Positions 8,512-13,915 of a stretch of DNA of 40,464 nucleotides are shown piece by piece; the stretch's first letter is position 1, and the number at the start of each line of letters is the position of its first letter. The translations under genes and the position numbers were made by a program. Source of the DNA: an uncultured Prevotellaceae bacterium (GTDB lineage Bacteria; Bacteroidota; Bacteroidia; Bacteroidales; Bacteroidaceae); NCBI GenBank assembly GCA_946185285.1, contig CAMHIS010000018.1, positions 1 to 40,464 of the forward strand, in the 5' to 3' direction. The notes under the pieces are model-generated. The model made no database searches. It was not told where the DNA came from and saw nothing but the letters and a program-made list of their open reading frames with translations.

Positions 8512-10069
8512 TCTCAGTTTCTTCGCGCTTCGCCTTGTAGTAGCGGTCTACGAAGTCCACCTGCTCGCGGTTGGGGCGCATGATGAGCGAGGCACCGTTC
8601 GAGAACTGCATCGTCGTGGGCTTCGAGTCGTCGAACGTCGGCCAGTAAGGCAGTCCCTTCGCGTTGGGGTTGCCCGTCTTGGCGAAGTTCACCCAGTACT
8701 GCTGCATGATCTCGGCAACCGCCGACTCAGCGGGATACTTCTCCGGCTGCGTCAGGAACTCGCCGTTCAGGTAGAGGATGTCGTCGGCATGGGCCACACC
8801 CTTGCGACGGCGGTCATTAGAGAAACTGCGCGTCGAGGGCTGGGCCAGGTAGGCGGCGTAGGCCCCGCTGCGGCCCGTCTTGGCCTGCAGGCTGACCCAG
8901 GCGAACGACGGCCAGGCGAAGCCCATGTCGCGGAAGGCGTCGCCATTGCCATGCCAGGCCTCGTCGTCGGTACTGCCGGGGTAGACCTTCAGGGCCTCGT
9001 CGGCCCAGGAGCCGAAGATCTGGCGCACCTGCTTCTGGTAGTTCTCGGCCTTGATGTTGGCCGGCGAGAAGAGGGCACCCTCGTCAGAGTTGGTCATCAC
9101 GATGACGGGCACGTCGTTATACTCGCCGCGCTCGTAGAGGCGGTACTGGTCGTCGCAGATGACGTAGCCGTCGACGCAGGGCCAGAAGCCGCCGAAGCCC
9201 ACGTCATTGCCACAGAGCGACATCGCGTCCATCTTGCGCATCTGCTTTAGGTTCTTTTTCTTCAGGTGCTTCTGGAAGTTTATTCCCTGCAGCTCGGCAC
9301 CCTTCTGCGAGGCATCCAGCCCCAGGCTGCGGGGCTGGTCGCTCCACGGGGCAAACGAGCCGCCGCTCTGACTGATGCAGCGGTGGAAGAGTCCCTTGGC
9401 TAAGGGTGAGGCACAGAGCATGCTGCAGCTGATGGCACCCGCCGACTCGCCGAAGATGGTGACGCACGTCGGGTCGCCGCCGAAGTTGCTGATGTTGCGC
9501 TGCACCCACTGAAGGGCGAAAATCTGGTCGAGCAGACCGTAGTTGCCGGAGTGGCCGTTCTTCGACTCCTTGGTCAGCTCGGGGTGCGCCATGAAGCCGA
9601 GGGCTCCCGTGCGGTACTCCACGCTGACGATGACCACGCCGCGCTGGGCGAGGTGTTTCCACAGGTCGCCGCCGTACCATTCGGTCTGGAAGCCGCCACC
9701 GTGAATCCACACCATTACGGGCAGCCGGTCGGCGGTGCTCCTGGCGGGTGTGGCAATGCCCAAGTAGAGGCAGTCCTCGCTCATCATGTCGGCCGTGCGA
9801 CCGGGCCGTGTGGGCTGCGGGGGCAGCGGACCGAACTTGTCGCACAACCTCACGCCCTCCCACGCCTTGGCGGGCTGCGGCTCGCGCCAGCGCAGGTCGC
9901 CGACGGGCGGTGCAGCGTAGGGAATGGCCTTATACACGGCGAGCGTCCCGTCGGCAATGCCCTCAACGTCGCCCGTCTCCACATGGGTTCTCAACAGCGG
10001 CTGCGCCGCCACGTCTGCCGCCGTCATCACGGCGCAGACCAGCAAAAGAGTTGTCAGAAGTCTTTTCAT
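8492..10069 (-). CDS. type-B carboxylesterase
   Basis: A 525-residue secreted carboxylesterase of the COesterase/para-nitrobenzyl-esterase family. The signal peptide (MKRLLTTLLLVCAVMTAADVAA) is followed by the family landmarks AYKAIPYAAPPVGDLRW, SEDCLYLGIATP, VMVWIHGGGF (oxyanion hole) and FGESAGAISC, with Ser209 as nucleophile; NSDEGALF supplies the likely acidic residue and the histidine is probably in KGVAHADDI. Length and motif order are usual for the family. It probably hydrolyses acyl esters on plant polysaccharide side chains, but the substrate is unknown. It is the first gene of an operon with the GH95 gene, and its final codons are formed by the heptamer array. Confidence 0.9.
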   Translation of the reverse strand: MKRLLTTLLLVCAVMTAADVAAQPLLRTHVETGDVEGIADGTLAVYKAIPYAAPPVGDLRWREPQPAKAWEGVRLCDKFGPLPPQPTRPGRTADMMSEDCLYLGIATPARSTADRLPVMVWIHGGGFQTEWYGGDLWKHLAQRGVVIVSVEYRTGALGFMAHPELTKESKNGHSGNYGLLDQIFALQWVQRNISNFGGDPTCVTIFGESAGAISCSMLCASPLAKGLFHRCISQSGGSFAPWSDQPRSLGLDASQKGAELQGINFQKHLKKKNLKQMRKMDAMSLCGNDVGFGGFWPCVDGYVICDDQYRLYERGEYNDVPVIVMTNSDEGALFSPANIKAENYQKQVRQIFGSWADEALKVYPGSTDDEAWHGNGDAFRDMGFAWPSFAWVSLQAKTGRSGAYAAYLAQPSTRSFSNDRRRKGVAHADDILYLNGEFLTQPEKYPAESAVAEIMQQYWVNFAKTGNPNAKGLPYWPTFDDSKPTTMQFSNGASLIMRPNREQVDFVDRYYKAKREETEKMRNEE

Positions 10070-10107
10070 ATCGTAGTCTTTTTTACTTTAGGTTTCTATA
10101 CTGACGG

Positions 10108-10137
10108 CAAAGGTACGCATTTTTTTTCAATTGCAAA
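10108..10137 (-). promoter_or_regulatory. promoter of the carboxylesterase-GH95 operon
   Basis: Read leftward: TTTG (10137-10134), an 18-nt spacer, then TACCTTTG (10115-10108). The start codon at 10069 is about 30 nt beyond the expected transcription start. Confidence 0.7.
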
Positions 10138-10209
10138 CAAAAATAGTCATAAATCATATCGAAAAAGCGCGTGCGCGTATGAGACGGTTAGACGGATGGA
10201 TAGACGATA

Positions 10210-10335
10210 GAATCGCGGGAACGGTTCTTTGGTCACTTTTAAAACTGAATGATATGGATTGGACAGAATTAGCGAACAAACATCGTCGCGGCGACGGTCT
10301 TCCGAAAATGATCAGAGAACCGTCCCCTTCTGACG
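10210..10335. mobile_element. 126-bp MITE-like element, copy 1
   Basis: This 126-bp block matches 13290-13415 at all but three positions. Its ends are imperfect inverted repeats of about 20 bp: GGGAACGGTTCTTTGGTCA on the left and the complement of TGATCAGAGAACCGTCCCC on the right. The interior has the palindrome CGTCGCGGCGACG and no transposase gene. The terminal sequence resembles the palindromes moved by REP-associated (Y1) transposases, from memory and not tested. It interrupts a VirE-like reading frame, whose first codons remain on its right. Confidence 0.85.
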
Positions 10336-10471
10336 CTCGCCCCGTTATCACGTTGTGCCTGAGCAGCACCCGGTCCATCAGGAAGTTCTGGATGTCCTCA
10401 ACCGTGGCCGTGTACTCCCGCCACGGCTTCTTATGCTCCTTCTTCTCTTCAGATTTCTCTTTCTTCTTCAT
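10336..10471 (-). pseudogene. 5' remnant of a VirE/VapE-like primase-helicase gene
   Basis: Leftward from the ATG at 10471 about 45 codons remain, with a lysine/glutamate-rich start and then ATVEDIQNFLMDRVLLRHNVITGRA. The last part resembles the N-terminus of virulence-associated E (VirE/VapE) proteins of Bacteroidetes, where a similar LRYN-type motif precedes the primase-helicase core. The frame then runs into the MITE-like element and the remaining several hundred residues are missing, so this is a truncated relic of an integrated mobile element. A possible promoter (TAACTTTG, 10499-10492, with CTTG 20 nt upstream) still stands in front of it. The family assignment rests on a short segment. 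Confidence 0.5.
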
Positions 10472-10672
10472 AGGTAGTCAGAATTTGCATACAAAGTTAC
10501 AAAATATTCAAGGGCTTTGCAAGTAAAACTCTATCGGGAGAAAGCGTGGGGGAAAAGGGAAAATGCGGGGGAAAACGTGAGGGAAATATTTGGTATTCTG
10601 CTCACTAATTCGGACTTTGACTGCATCGAAAGTACTTCCGTTCGGAAAAGCAAAAGAAAAAAGGCGTTTCCT
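10472..10672. other. gene-free stretch with purine-rich G-runs
   Basis: I see no gene here. Apart from the relic promoter at 10492-10523, it contains a purine-rich tract (about 10538-10590) with several GGGGGAAAA-like runs and then the left arm of the inverted repeat in front of the 10734 gene. Confidence 0.5.
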
Positions 10673-10682
10673 TTTGCTTTTC
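10645..10682. promoter_or_regulatory. perfect 12-bp inverted repeat overlapping a -33 box
   Basis: GAAAAGCAAAAG (10645-10656) and CTTTTGCTTTTC (10671-10682) are perfect inverted repeats with a 14-nt spacer. The right arm contains the TTTG (10673-10676) of the promoter of the nuclease-like gene at 10734, so a protein bound here would block or recruit polymerase. It might instead be the hairpin of a terminator, but no T-run follows. Confidence 0.6.
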
Positions 10683-10703
10683 GCTCACTTATTCGTACCT
10701 TTG
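10673..10703 (+). promoter_or_regulatory. promoter of the CdiA-CT-like nuclease gene
   Basis: TTTG (10673-10676), a 19-nt spacer and TACCTTTG (10696-10703) match the Bacteroidetes consensus exactly, 30 nt before the start codon at 10734. Confidence 0.85.
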
Positions 10704-10733
10704 CAGCCATAATACTAGAATGTCTTTTATCCG

Positions 10734-11288
10734 ATGGACGAAATACAAAACGACATAGCACAGGAACTGGCAATGCTACAGACATTGACAGGTATTGACT
10801 TCTCGCATAAACTGGAGCAGATATGTCAGCGCGGAGAATTTCATCCTGTCATCAACGAAACTGAAATCTTCTCTGCCCTCAGCGAACAAGACGACGATTA
10901 CGATGCGCTTATCTCTGCTGCAAGAAGAGCTGTCACTCATGGTTACAGAGTGTATATCCTGCCTAATCCGAAAGGCATACGTACAGCTGACTTCATTTTT
11001 GTGCGCAAAGGTATCTATAGGCTATATGACTTGAAAACCATTCAAGGGAAGGCATCTGTGCTGAATAGGCTGATGGAGTCAATCGGGCAGACTAACCACG
11101 TACTTTTGAATATGACAACCGACTATCAGGCGACGGCACTGGCACGTAGTATCAAGAAGTACTTTGAACGCAATCCGTCGGCCGTTCAAGTACTTATCTT
11201 CCGAGGTAACAAGGTGATGTCTGTAACTCGCAAGACCCTTGAAGACAGGAACTTCGTGGCCACGTTCACCAAACTATATTACAAATAA
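10734..11288 (+). CDS. orphan CdiA-CT-like nuclease domain protein
   Basis: A free-standing 184-residue cytoplasmic protein without signal peptide or membrane segment. Residues about 78-150 (ILPNPKGIRTADFIF, GIYRLYDLKTIQGK, then SIGQTNHVLLNM) resemble the C-terminal nuclease domain of contact-dependent inhibition toxins (CdiA-CT type), with an Asp ... Asp-x-Lys arrangement like that of PD-(D/E)XK or BECR nucleases. It is therefore a candidate tRNase or DNase toxin, or a phage- or element-borne nuclease. No antitoxin or immunity gene is adjacent; the 3' end converges on a candidate small RNA that shares its terminator hairpin. It has its own strong promoter overlapped by a 12-bp palindrome. 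Function is inferred from a motif-level resemblance only. Confidence 0.5.
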   Translation: MDEIQNDIAQELAMLQTLTGIDFSHKLEQICQRGEFHPVINETEIFSALSEQDDDYDALISAARRAVTHGYRVYILPNPKGIRTADFIFVRKGIYRLYDLKTIQGKASVLNRLMESIGQTNHVLLNMTTDYQATALARSIKKYFERNPSAVQVLIFRGNKVMSVTRKTLEDRNFVATFTKLYYK

Positions 11289-11391
11289 AAGACCGCCCCT
11301 TGGGGTGGTCCTTTAATAAAATTGGAGTAGTGTCGGTTCAGTCTTGCTCCCTCGCGGGAATATCACCCGGATAGCCAATCTAACAGATTGA
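11283..11391 (-). ncRNA. candidate small structured RNA (~108 nt)
   Basis: A perfect promoter (11428-11397) and an intrinsic terminator (11310-11291 followed leftward by TTTTATTT) bracket about 108 bases with no useful reading frame. The predicted transcript folds: CAATCT-GTT-AGATTG at its 5' end; TTCCC-GCGA-GGGAG with a GNRA tetraloop in the middle; and an alternative pairing of AGATTGG with CCAATTT that would close the whole middle domain. It does not look like SRP RNA, tmRNA, RNase P RNA or a riboswitch I recognise. It converges on the nuclease-like gene at 10734 and overlaps its 3' end through the shared hairpin. Confidence 0.6.
11291..11310. terminator. bidirectional hairpin terminator
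   Basis: GACCGCCCC and GGGGTGGTC pair over 9 positions with one G-T wobble. Rightward it is followed by CTTTAAT, serving the nuclease gene 3 nt after its stop; leftward it is followed by TTTTATTT, serving the candidate small RNA. The leftward side has the better U-run. Confidence 0.75.
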
Positions 11392-11396
11392 CGTTG

Positions 11397-11428
11397 CAAA
11401 GATAAGAATAAATTCCTTAACTTCCAAA
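11397..11428 (-). promoter_or_regulatory. promoter of the candidate small RNA
   Basis: Read leftward: TTTG (11428-11425), a 20-nt spacer, TATCTTTG (11404-11397). No protein gene begins downstream of it in this direction before the terminator, which is the main argument that it drives an RNA gene. Confidence 0.8.
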
Positions 11429-11444
11429 CTTTTTGGCACTTTTT

Positions 11445-11960
11445 TCATATTACAGCCCGTTTCCCTCTAAAATTTCCTTGAAACGCAATAGACTCCATTC
11501 TCTCAAACGGTTTACGAGTGCCATAGTCATCCGGATCGTATTTCCACCTGTCGAACGGCTTATTGAAACTCGTCTTGTTGATGTTCCTCACCGAGTCCTT
11601 CTTATACGGTTTGTTCACCTCGTCAGGCATTACCCGCCGGATGAAGGTGTCGAATCCGTCGAAGTCGGAGTCGCGGCAGTAGCCCTTGTCCACCAGTATG
11701 CGGTATACCGCCTGCCAGTGGCTTTGTTGGCAGAACAGCGGCCCGCCGCCCAGTCGCTCTGCCATCAACAGCGCAATACTCTGCCGTATCCGCTCCTCTT
11801 GTTCCCCACCCCTCTGAGGGGCGGGGTTAGGGGCGGGGTAAGCCTCCGGCTCCAACACAATCTGGATTCTGACACCAAGGTTCTTCGGGCCTGTCTGGTG
11901 CAGCTGCTCAAGCAGGCGGTTGATGAGCGCGAGGAGCTCCTCGCTGTCGTTTATATTCAT
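11445..11960 (-). CDS. hypothetical protein with in-frame palindromic insertion
   Basis: A 171-residue soluble protein that I do not recognise. The N-terminal 35 residues look helical (SEELLALINRLLEQLHQ). A low-complexity segment (AYPAPNPAPQRGG, about residues 40-52) is encoded by a GC-rich palindrome typical of Bacteroidales REP-like elements. The conserved-looking core then follows (GGGPLFCQQSHWQAVYRILVD, FDTFIRRVMPDE), with a basic, aromatic-rich tail. It has no signal peptide. The promoter at 12232-12202 would give a leader of more than 230 nt, so it may be expressed by read-through of the candidate RNA at 12000-12196. No function can be suggested from this sequence. Confidence 0.65.
   Translation of the reverse strand: MNINDSEELLALINRLLEQLHQTGPKNLGVRIQIVLEPEAYPAPNPAPQRGGEQEERIRQSIALLMAERLGGGPLFCQQSHWQAVYRILVDKGYCRDSDFDGFDTFIRRVMPDEVNKPYKKDSVRNINKTSFNKPFDRWKYDPDDYGTRKPFERMESIAFQGNFRGKRAVI
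11804..11838. repeat. REP-like GC-rich palindrome inside a coding sequence
   Basis: CCCCACCCCTC and GAGGGGCGGGG (11804-11826) form a palindrome with one mismatch, extended by GTTAGGGGCGGGG to 11838. It is inserted without breaking the reading frame of the 171-residue protein and adds a proline-rich loop. Short elements of this GGGGTTAGGGGCGGGG kind are common in intergenic DNA of Bacteroidales, from general knowledge. Confidence 0.7.
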
Positions 11961-11999
11961 ATTTCCGTTTTTATCAAATTAAACAAATGGATGATTCTG

Positions 12000-12196
12000 A
12001 AAAAAACGGAGATGTGGGGTTAACTTGGATGTCTCAACATTCTTCACAGGTTTAACCACAAACCTCACGCAAGACGTTGATACGGCCAAAGCCCACGCCT
12101 CCGTATTGGATGCGTGAGCAGGCAGCCGTCTTTTCTTGCGCTTTTCTTGTTGAGTGGTTAATTCGTGAAGATTTTCAAGAAAGCTGGTTGCTCAAG
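12000..12196 (-). ncRNA. candidate structured RNA or structured leader (~195 nt)
   Basis: Leftward from a consensus promoter the sequence contains nested perfect stems. CTCACGCA (12118-12111) pairs with TGCGTGAG (12071-12064); inside it ATACGG (12106-12101) pairs with CCGTAT (12085-12080). Next comes AGGTTT-GTGGTT-AAACCT (12065-12048). It ends in CCCACATCTCCG followed by seven T (12006-12000). That last segment can also pair with CGGAGGCGTGGG (about 12103-12092) in the loop of the nested stem, giving a terminator-like or pseudoknotted alternative. No ATG-initiated gene fits; one frame is open for about 70 codons without an ATG, so a small protein with an unusual start is the alternative. It precedes the 171-residue gene and may be its regulatory leader. 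Confidence 0.5.
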
Positions 12197-12201
12197 TGGT
12201 G

Positions 12202-12232
12202 CAAAATTACATATTATTTGTCACAACGCAAA
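12202..12232 (-). promoter_or_regulatory. promoter of the candidate structured RNA
   Basis: Read leftward: TTTG (12232-12229), a 19-nt spacer, TAATTTTG (12209-12202). It is the only consensus promoter between the 171-residue gene and the lipoprotein gene to its right. Confidence 0.8.
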
Positions 12233-12275
12233 ATGATTTGCAATCTTTCTTTATGGACTCATCGTTTTTTCATCA

Positions 12276-12710
12276 TTACTTCTCTGTGCCCTCTGTGCTC
12301 TCGGCGTTTTTCTTTGGCAGCGGGGTGATGGTGAATTCCGTCTGCGCCGGCTTGCTGACGCAGTTCGTGCCGAGGTCAATGCCCCAGCCGATGAGACCGC
12401 CTATAAGGATGTTACCAAAGGCCCATCCGTTGACGGTCTTCTTCAGAACGATGTCGTCATACCTATAATTGTCAGACCTTATCTGGATGCGCTGTCCGTC
12501 CAAATGATGACGTTTCACTTTCACCACGGCAGGAAGGGTCAGGCCTCCATAACTTTGCTCTTCCGTAGTAATCATCACTGGCTCTGGCACGTTGCCGTTG
12601 ATGGTTATACTCGGTGCCCCACCTGACACGATGGTGGCGCACGATGACATCAGCAAGGTGGCCGTCGCCACCGTTGCCGTAGAACTGCATGATTTTACAA
12701 GTTTCTTCAT
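12276..12710 (-). CDS. small lipoprotein with CATIVSG motif
   Basis: A 144-residue predicted outer-membrane or periplasmic lipoprotein. The signal sequence ends in MSSC with the lipidated Cys24, followed directly by ATIVSGG, a start shared by many small Bacteroidetes and proteobacterial lipoproteins of unknown role. A beta-rich PEGA-like segment follows (about 35-90, ITINGNVPEPVMITTE to IQIRSDNYRYDDIVLKKTVNG), then a glycine-rich hydrophobic hairpin (FGNILIGGLIGWGIDLGTNC) that may insert in the membrane, and a short charged end. The last codons are formed by a stray GCACAGAGGGCACAGAG repeat. It sits alone between the candidate RNA and another lipoprotein gene 23 nt upstream, in the same direction, so the two may be co-transcribed. 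Confidence 0.7.
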   Translation of the reverse strand: MKKLVKSCSSTATVATATLLMSSCATIVSGGAPSITINGNVPEPVMITTEEQSYGGLTLPAVVKVKRHHLDGQRIQIRSDNYRYDDIVLKKTVNGWAFGNILIGGLIGWGIDLGTNCVSKPAQTEFTITPLPKKNAESTEGTEK

Positions 12711-12733
12711 TGTTTATTCGTTCCTCTGCTTAT

Positions 12734-13252
12734 TTATATGCCATCAGGCACCTTTTTTGACCATGCAAACACCATGATACTCTTCATGCCATCAATCCAG
12801 AAAAGGACGGTATCTGTAAGAATCGGTTTGCCATTACACCTGATGAAGTTTGAAGGACTGATTTTTATCGTTCTCCCAATGTAATCTTTACGTCTATCTC
12901 CGTAGTGGATAGGCAGACCACCTCTAAAATTAATCTCCAACTTACCCTCCCCTTTTATGGAAATTGAGTCTTTTTGACTTATCAAGGAGTCACTAAGGAG
13001 TATCCGTGTTGCTTGATTTTCATCATACGGTGTACGTAAAATTCTCAAGGAATCAGGATACAGCATGAAATCACCATTCATGCACATATAGATATGATCC
13101 GTGTCAGCAGCAGAGATTCCAGTAATGACTATAGTCCCGCATTCACTATGTGGGCGATAGGCAAATTCTCCATTAGCCGTCATCCTATAAGCCGCCTCAC
13201 AGCCATATAAGGCTGCTAACATAAAAAAGTAAAAGAAAACCTTAATACTCAT
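12734..13252 (-). CDS. hypothetical lipoprotein
   Basis: A 172-residue protein beginning with a short hydrophobic signal that ends in LYGC, so Cys18 is the probable lipid anchor. The remainder is a mixed alpha/beta chain with no family I recognise; it contains CGTIVITGISAADTDHIY, DSLRILRTPYDENQ and a final aromatic segment VLFWIDGMKSIMVFAW. Codon use is more AT-rich than the carbohydrate genes. MITE-like copy 2 ends about 40 bp upstream of its start and may have displaced the original promoter; I see no consensus promoter in the gap. It runs in the same direction as the CATIVSG lipoprotein 23 nt downstream. Confidence 0.6.
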   Translation of the reverse strand: MSIKVFFYFFMLAALYGCEAAYRMTANGEFAYRPHSECGTIVITGISAADTDHIYMCMNGDFMLYPDSLRILRTPYDENQATRILLSDSLISQKDSISIKGEGKLEINFRGGLPIHYGDRRKDYIGRTIKISPSNFIRCNGKPILTDTVLFWIDGMKSIMVFAWSKKVPDGI

Positions 13253-13289
13253 CTTGTTTTTTTATTTATAACGTGAAGAATTAATCTTT

Positions 13290-13415
13290 GAATCGCGGGG
13301 ACGGTTCTTTGATCACTTTTAAAACTGAATGATATGGATTGGACAGAATTAGCGAACAAACATCGTCGCGGCGACGGTCTTCCGAAAATGATCAGAGAAC
13401 CGTCCCCCTCTGACG
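13290..13415. mobile_element. 126-bp MITE-like element, copy 2
   Basis: Nearly identical to 10210-10335 (three differences). The ends form the inverted repeat GGGGACGGTTCTTTGATCA / TGATCAGAGAACCGTCCCC, which in this copy is better conserved than in copy 1. It lies between a lipoprotein gene and the toxin-immunity locus. A third, partial end-like sequence (GGGACGGTTCTTTTGTTA ... CTCTGACG) occurs at 13502-13531. Confidence 0.85.
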
Positions 13416-13501
13416 AAAGATTTGAGGGTATCATTGATTATTTTTACAAAAACTTCACTTTCCATAAAATACACTATTTATCCTTTATACAATATAACGG
13501 A

Positions 13502-13531
13502 GGGACGGTTCTTTTGTTATACTTGCTCTGA
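13502..13531. repeat. partial or degenerate MITE-like end
   Basis: GGGACGGTTCTTTTGTTA followed by CTCTGACG repeats the outermost sequences of both ends of the 126-bp element with nothing between them. It could be an internally deleted copy. It sits just after the stop codon of the immunity gene and may act as its 3' hairpin region. The 283 bases from 13253 to 13535 hold only this and copy 2. Confidence 0.5.
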
Positions 13532-13535
13532 CGAT

Positions 13536-13895
13536 TCATAAGAAATTAAAGTCAAAAGCTGTAATATCAAAAACAGGAATAGCTCCCTTTGAATTAAAGT
13601 TCTCTATATATCTTATTGCGTCAGCGCAACTTCTTTGGGTATATTGAGAAAAAGTCTCATTCTTAATCCTGTCACAATACCAGTAGTCGTATGCATCTGA
13701 AATTGTTATTTTATTATTCTTCAAAAGATATACATCTATTCCTATTATGGGGACTACTTCTTTCAACATGAAGTTAACAAGCCAAAGAGAATCACGCCGA
13801 TAATAGCCATTGCGTTCTGAACCTACAACTGGAAGTAATGAAACCCCCTCTATAGAATATAATTGGGCTATTTCTTGTATACTATTTTCATTCAT
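13536..13895 (-). CDS. Imm40-like immunity protein
   Basis: A 119-residue cytoplasmic protein directly downstream (20 nt) of the 2004-residue RHS toxin gene and in the same direction, the usual place for an immunity gene. The sequence SIEGVSLLPVV, VVPIIGIDVYLLKNNKI and DAYDYWYCDRI resembles the immunity family Imm40 of polymorphic toxin systems, which keeps an IxGxDVY ... NWYCD pattern. It would bind and neutralise the C-terminal toxin domain of its neighbour in the producing cell. There is no signal peptide, so the toxin presumably acts in the cytoplasm. The gene is AT-rich, like the toxin tip and unlike the RHS repeats, so tip and immunity gene probably arrived together. Confidence 0.6.
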   Translation of the reverse strand: MNENSIQEIAQLYSIEGVSLLPVVGSERNGYYRRDSLWLVNFMLKEVVPIIGIDVYLLKNNKITISDAYDYWYCDRIKNETFSQYTQRSCADAIRYIENFNSKGAIPVFDITAFDFNFL

Positions 13896-13915
13896 AAGAA
13901 ACTTAGAATAATAAT

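Noticed and set aside
10131..10526. 131-codon rightward frame across MITE copy 1
   Set aside because: It joins intergenic DNA, the element and antisense of the VirE-like remnant, so it is a chance frame.
12077..12328. Short rightward frame in the candidate RNA region
   Set aside because: No promoter in that direction and no recognisable protein; the same bases form strong stems on the other strand.
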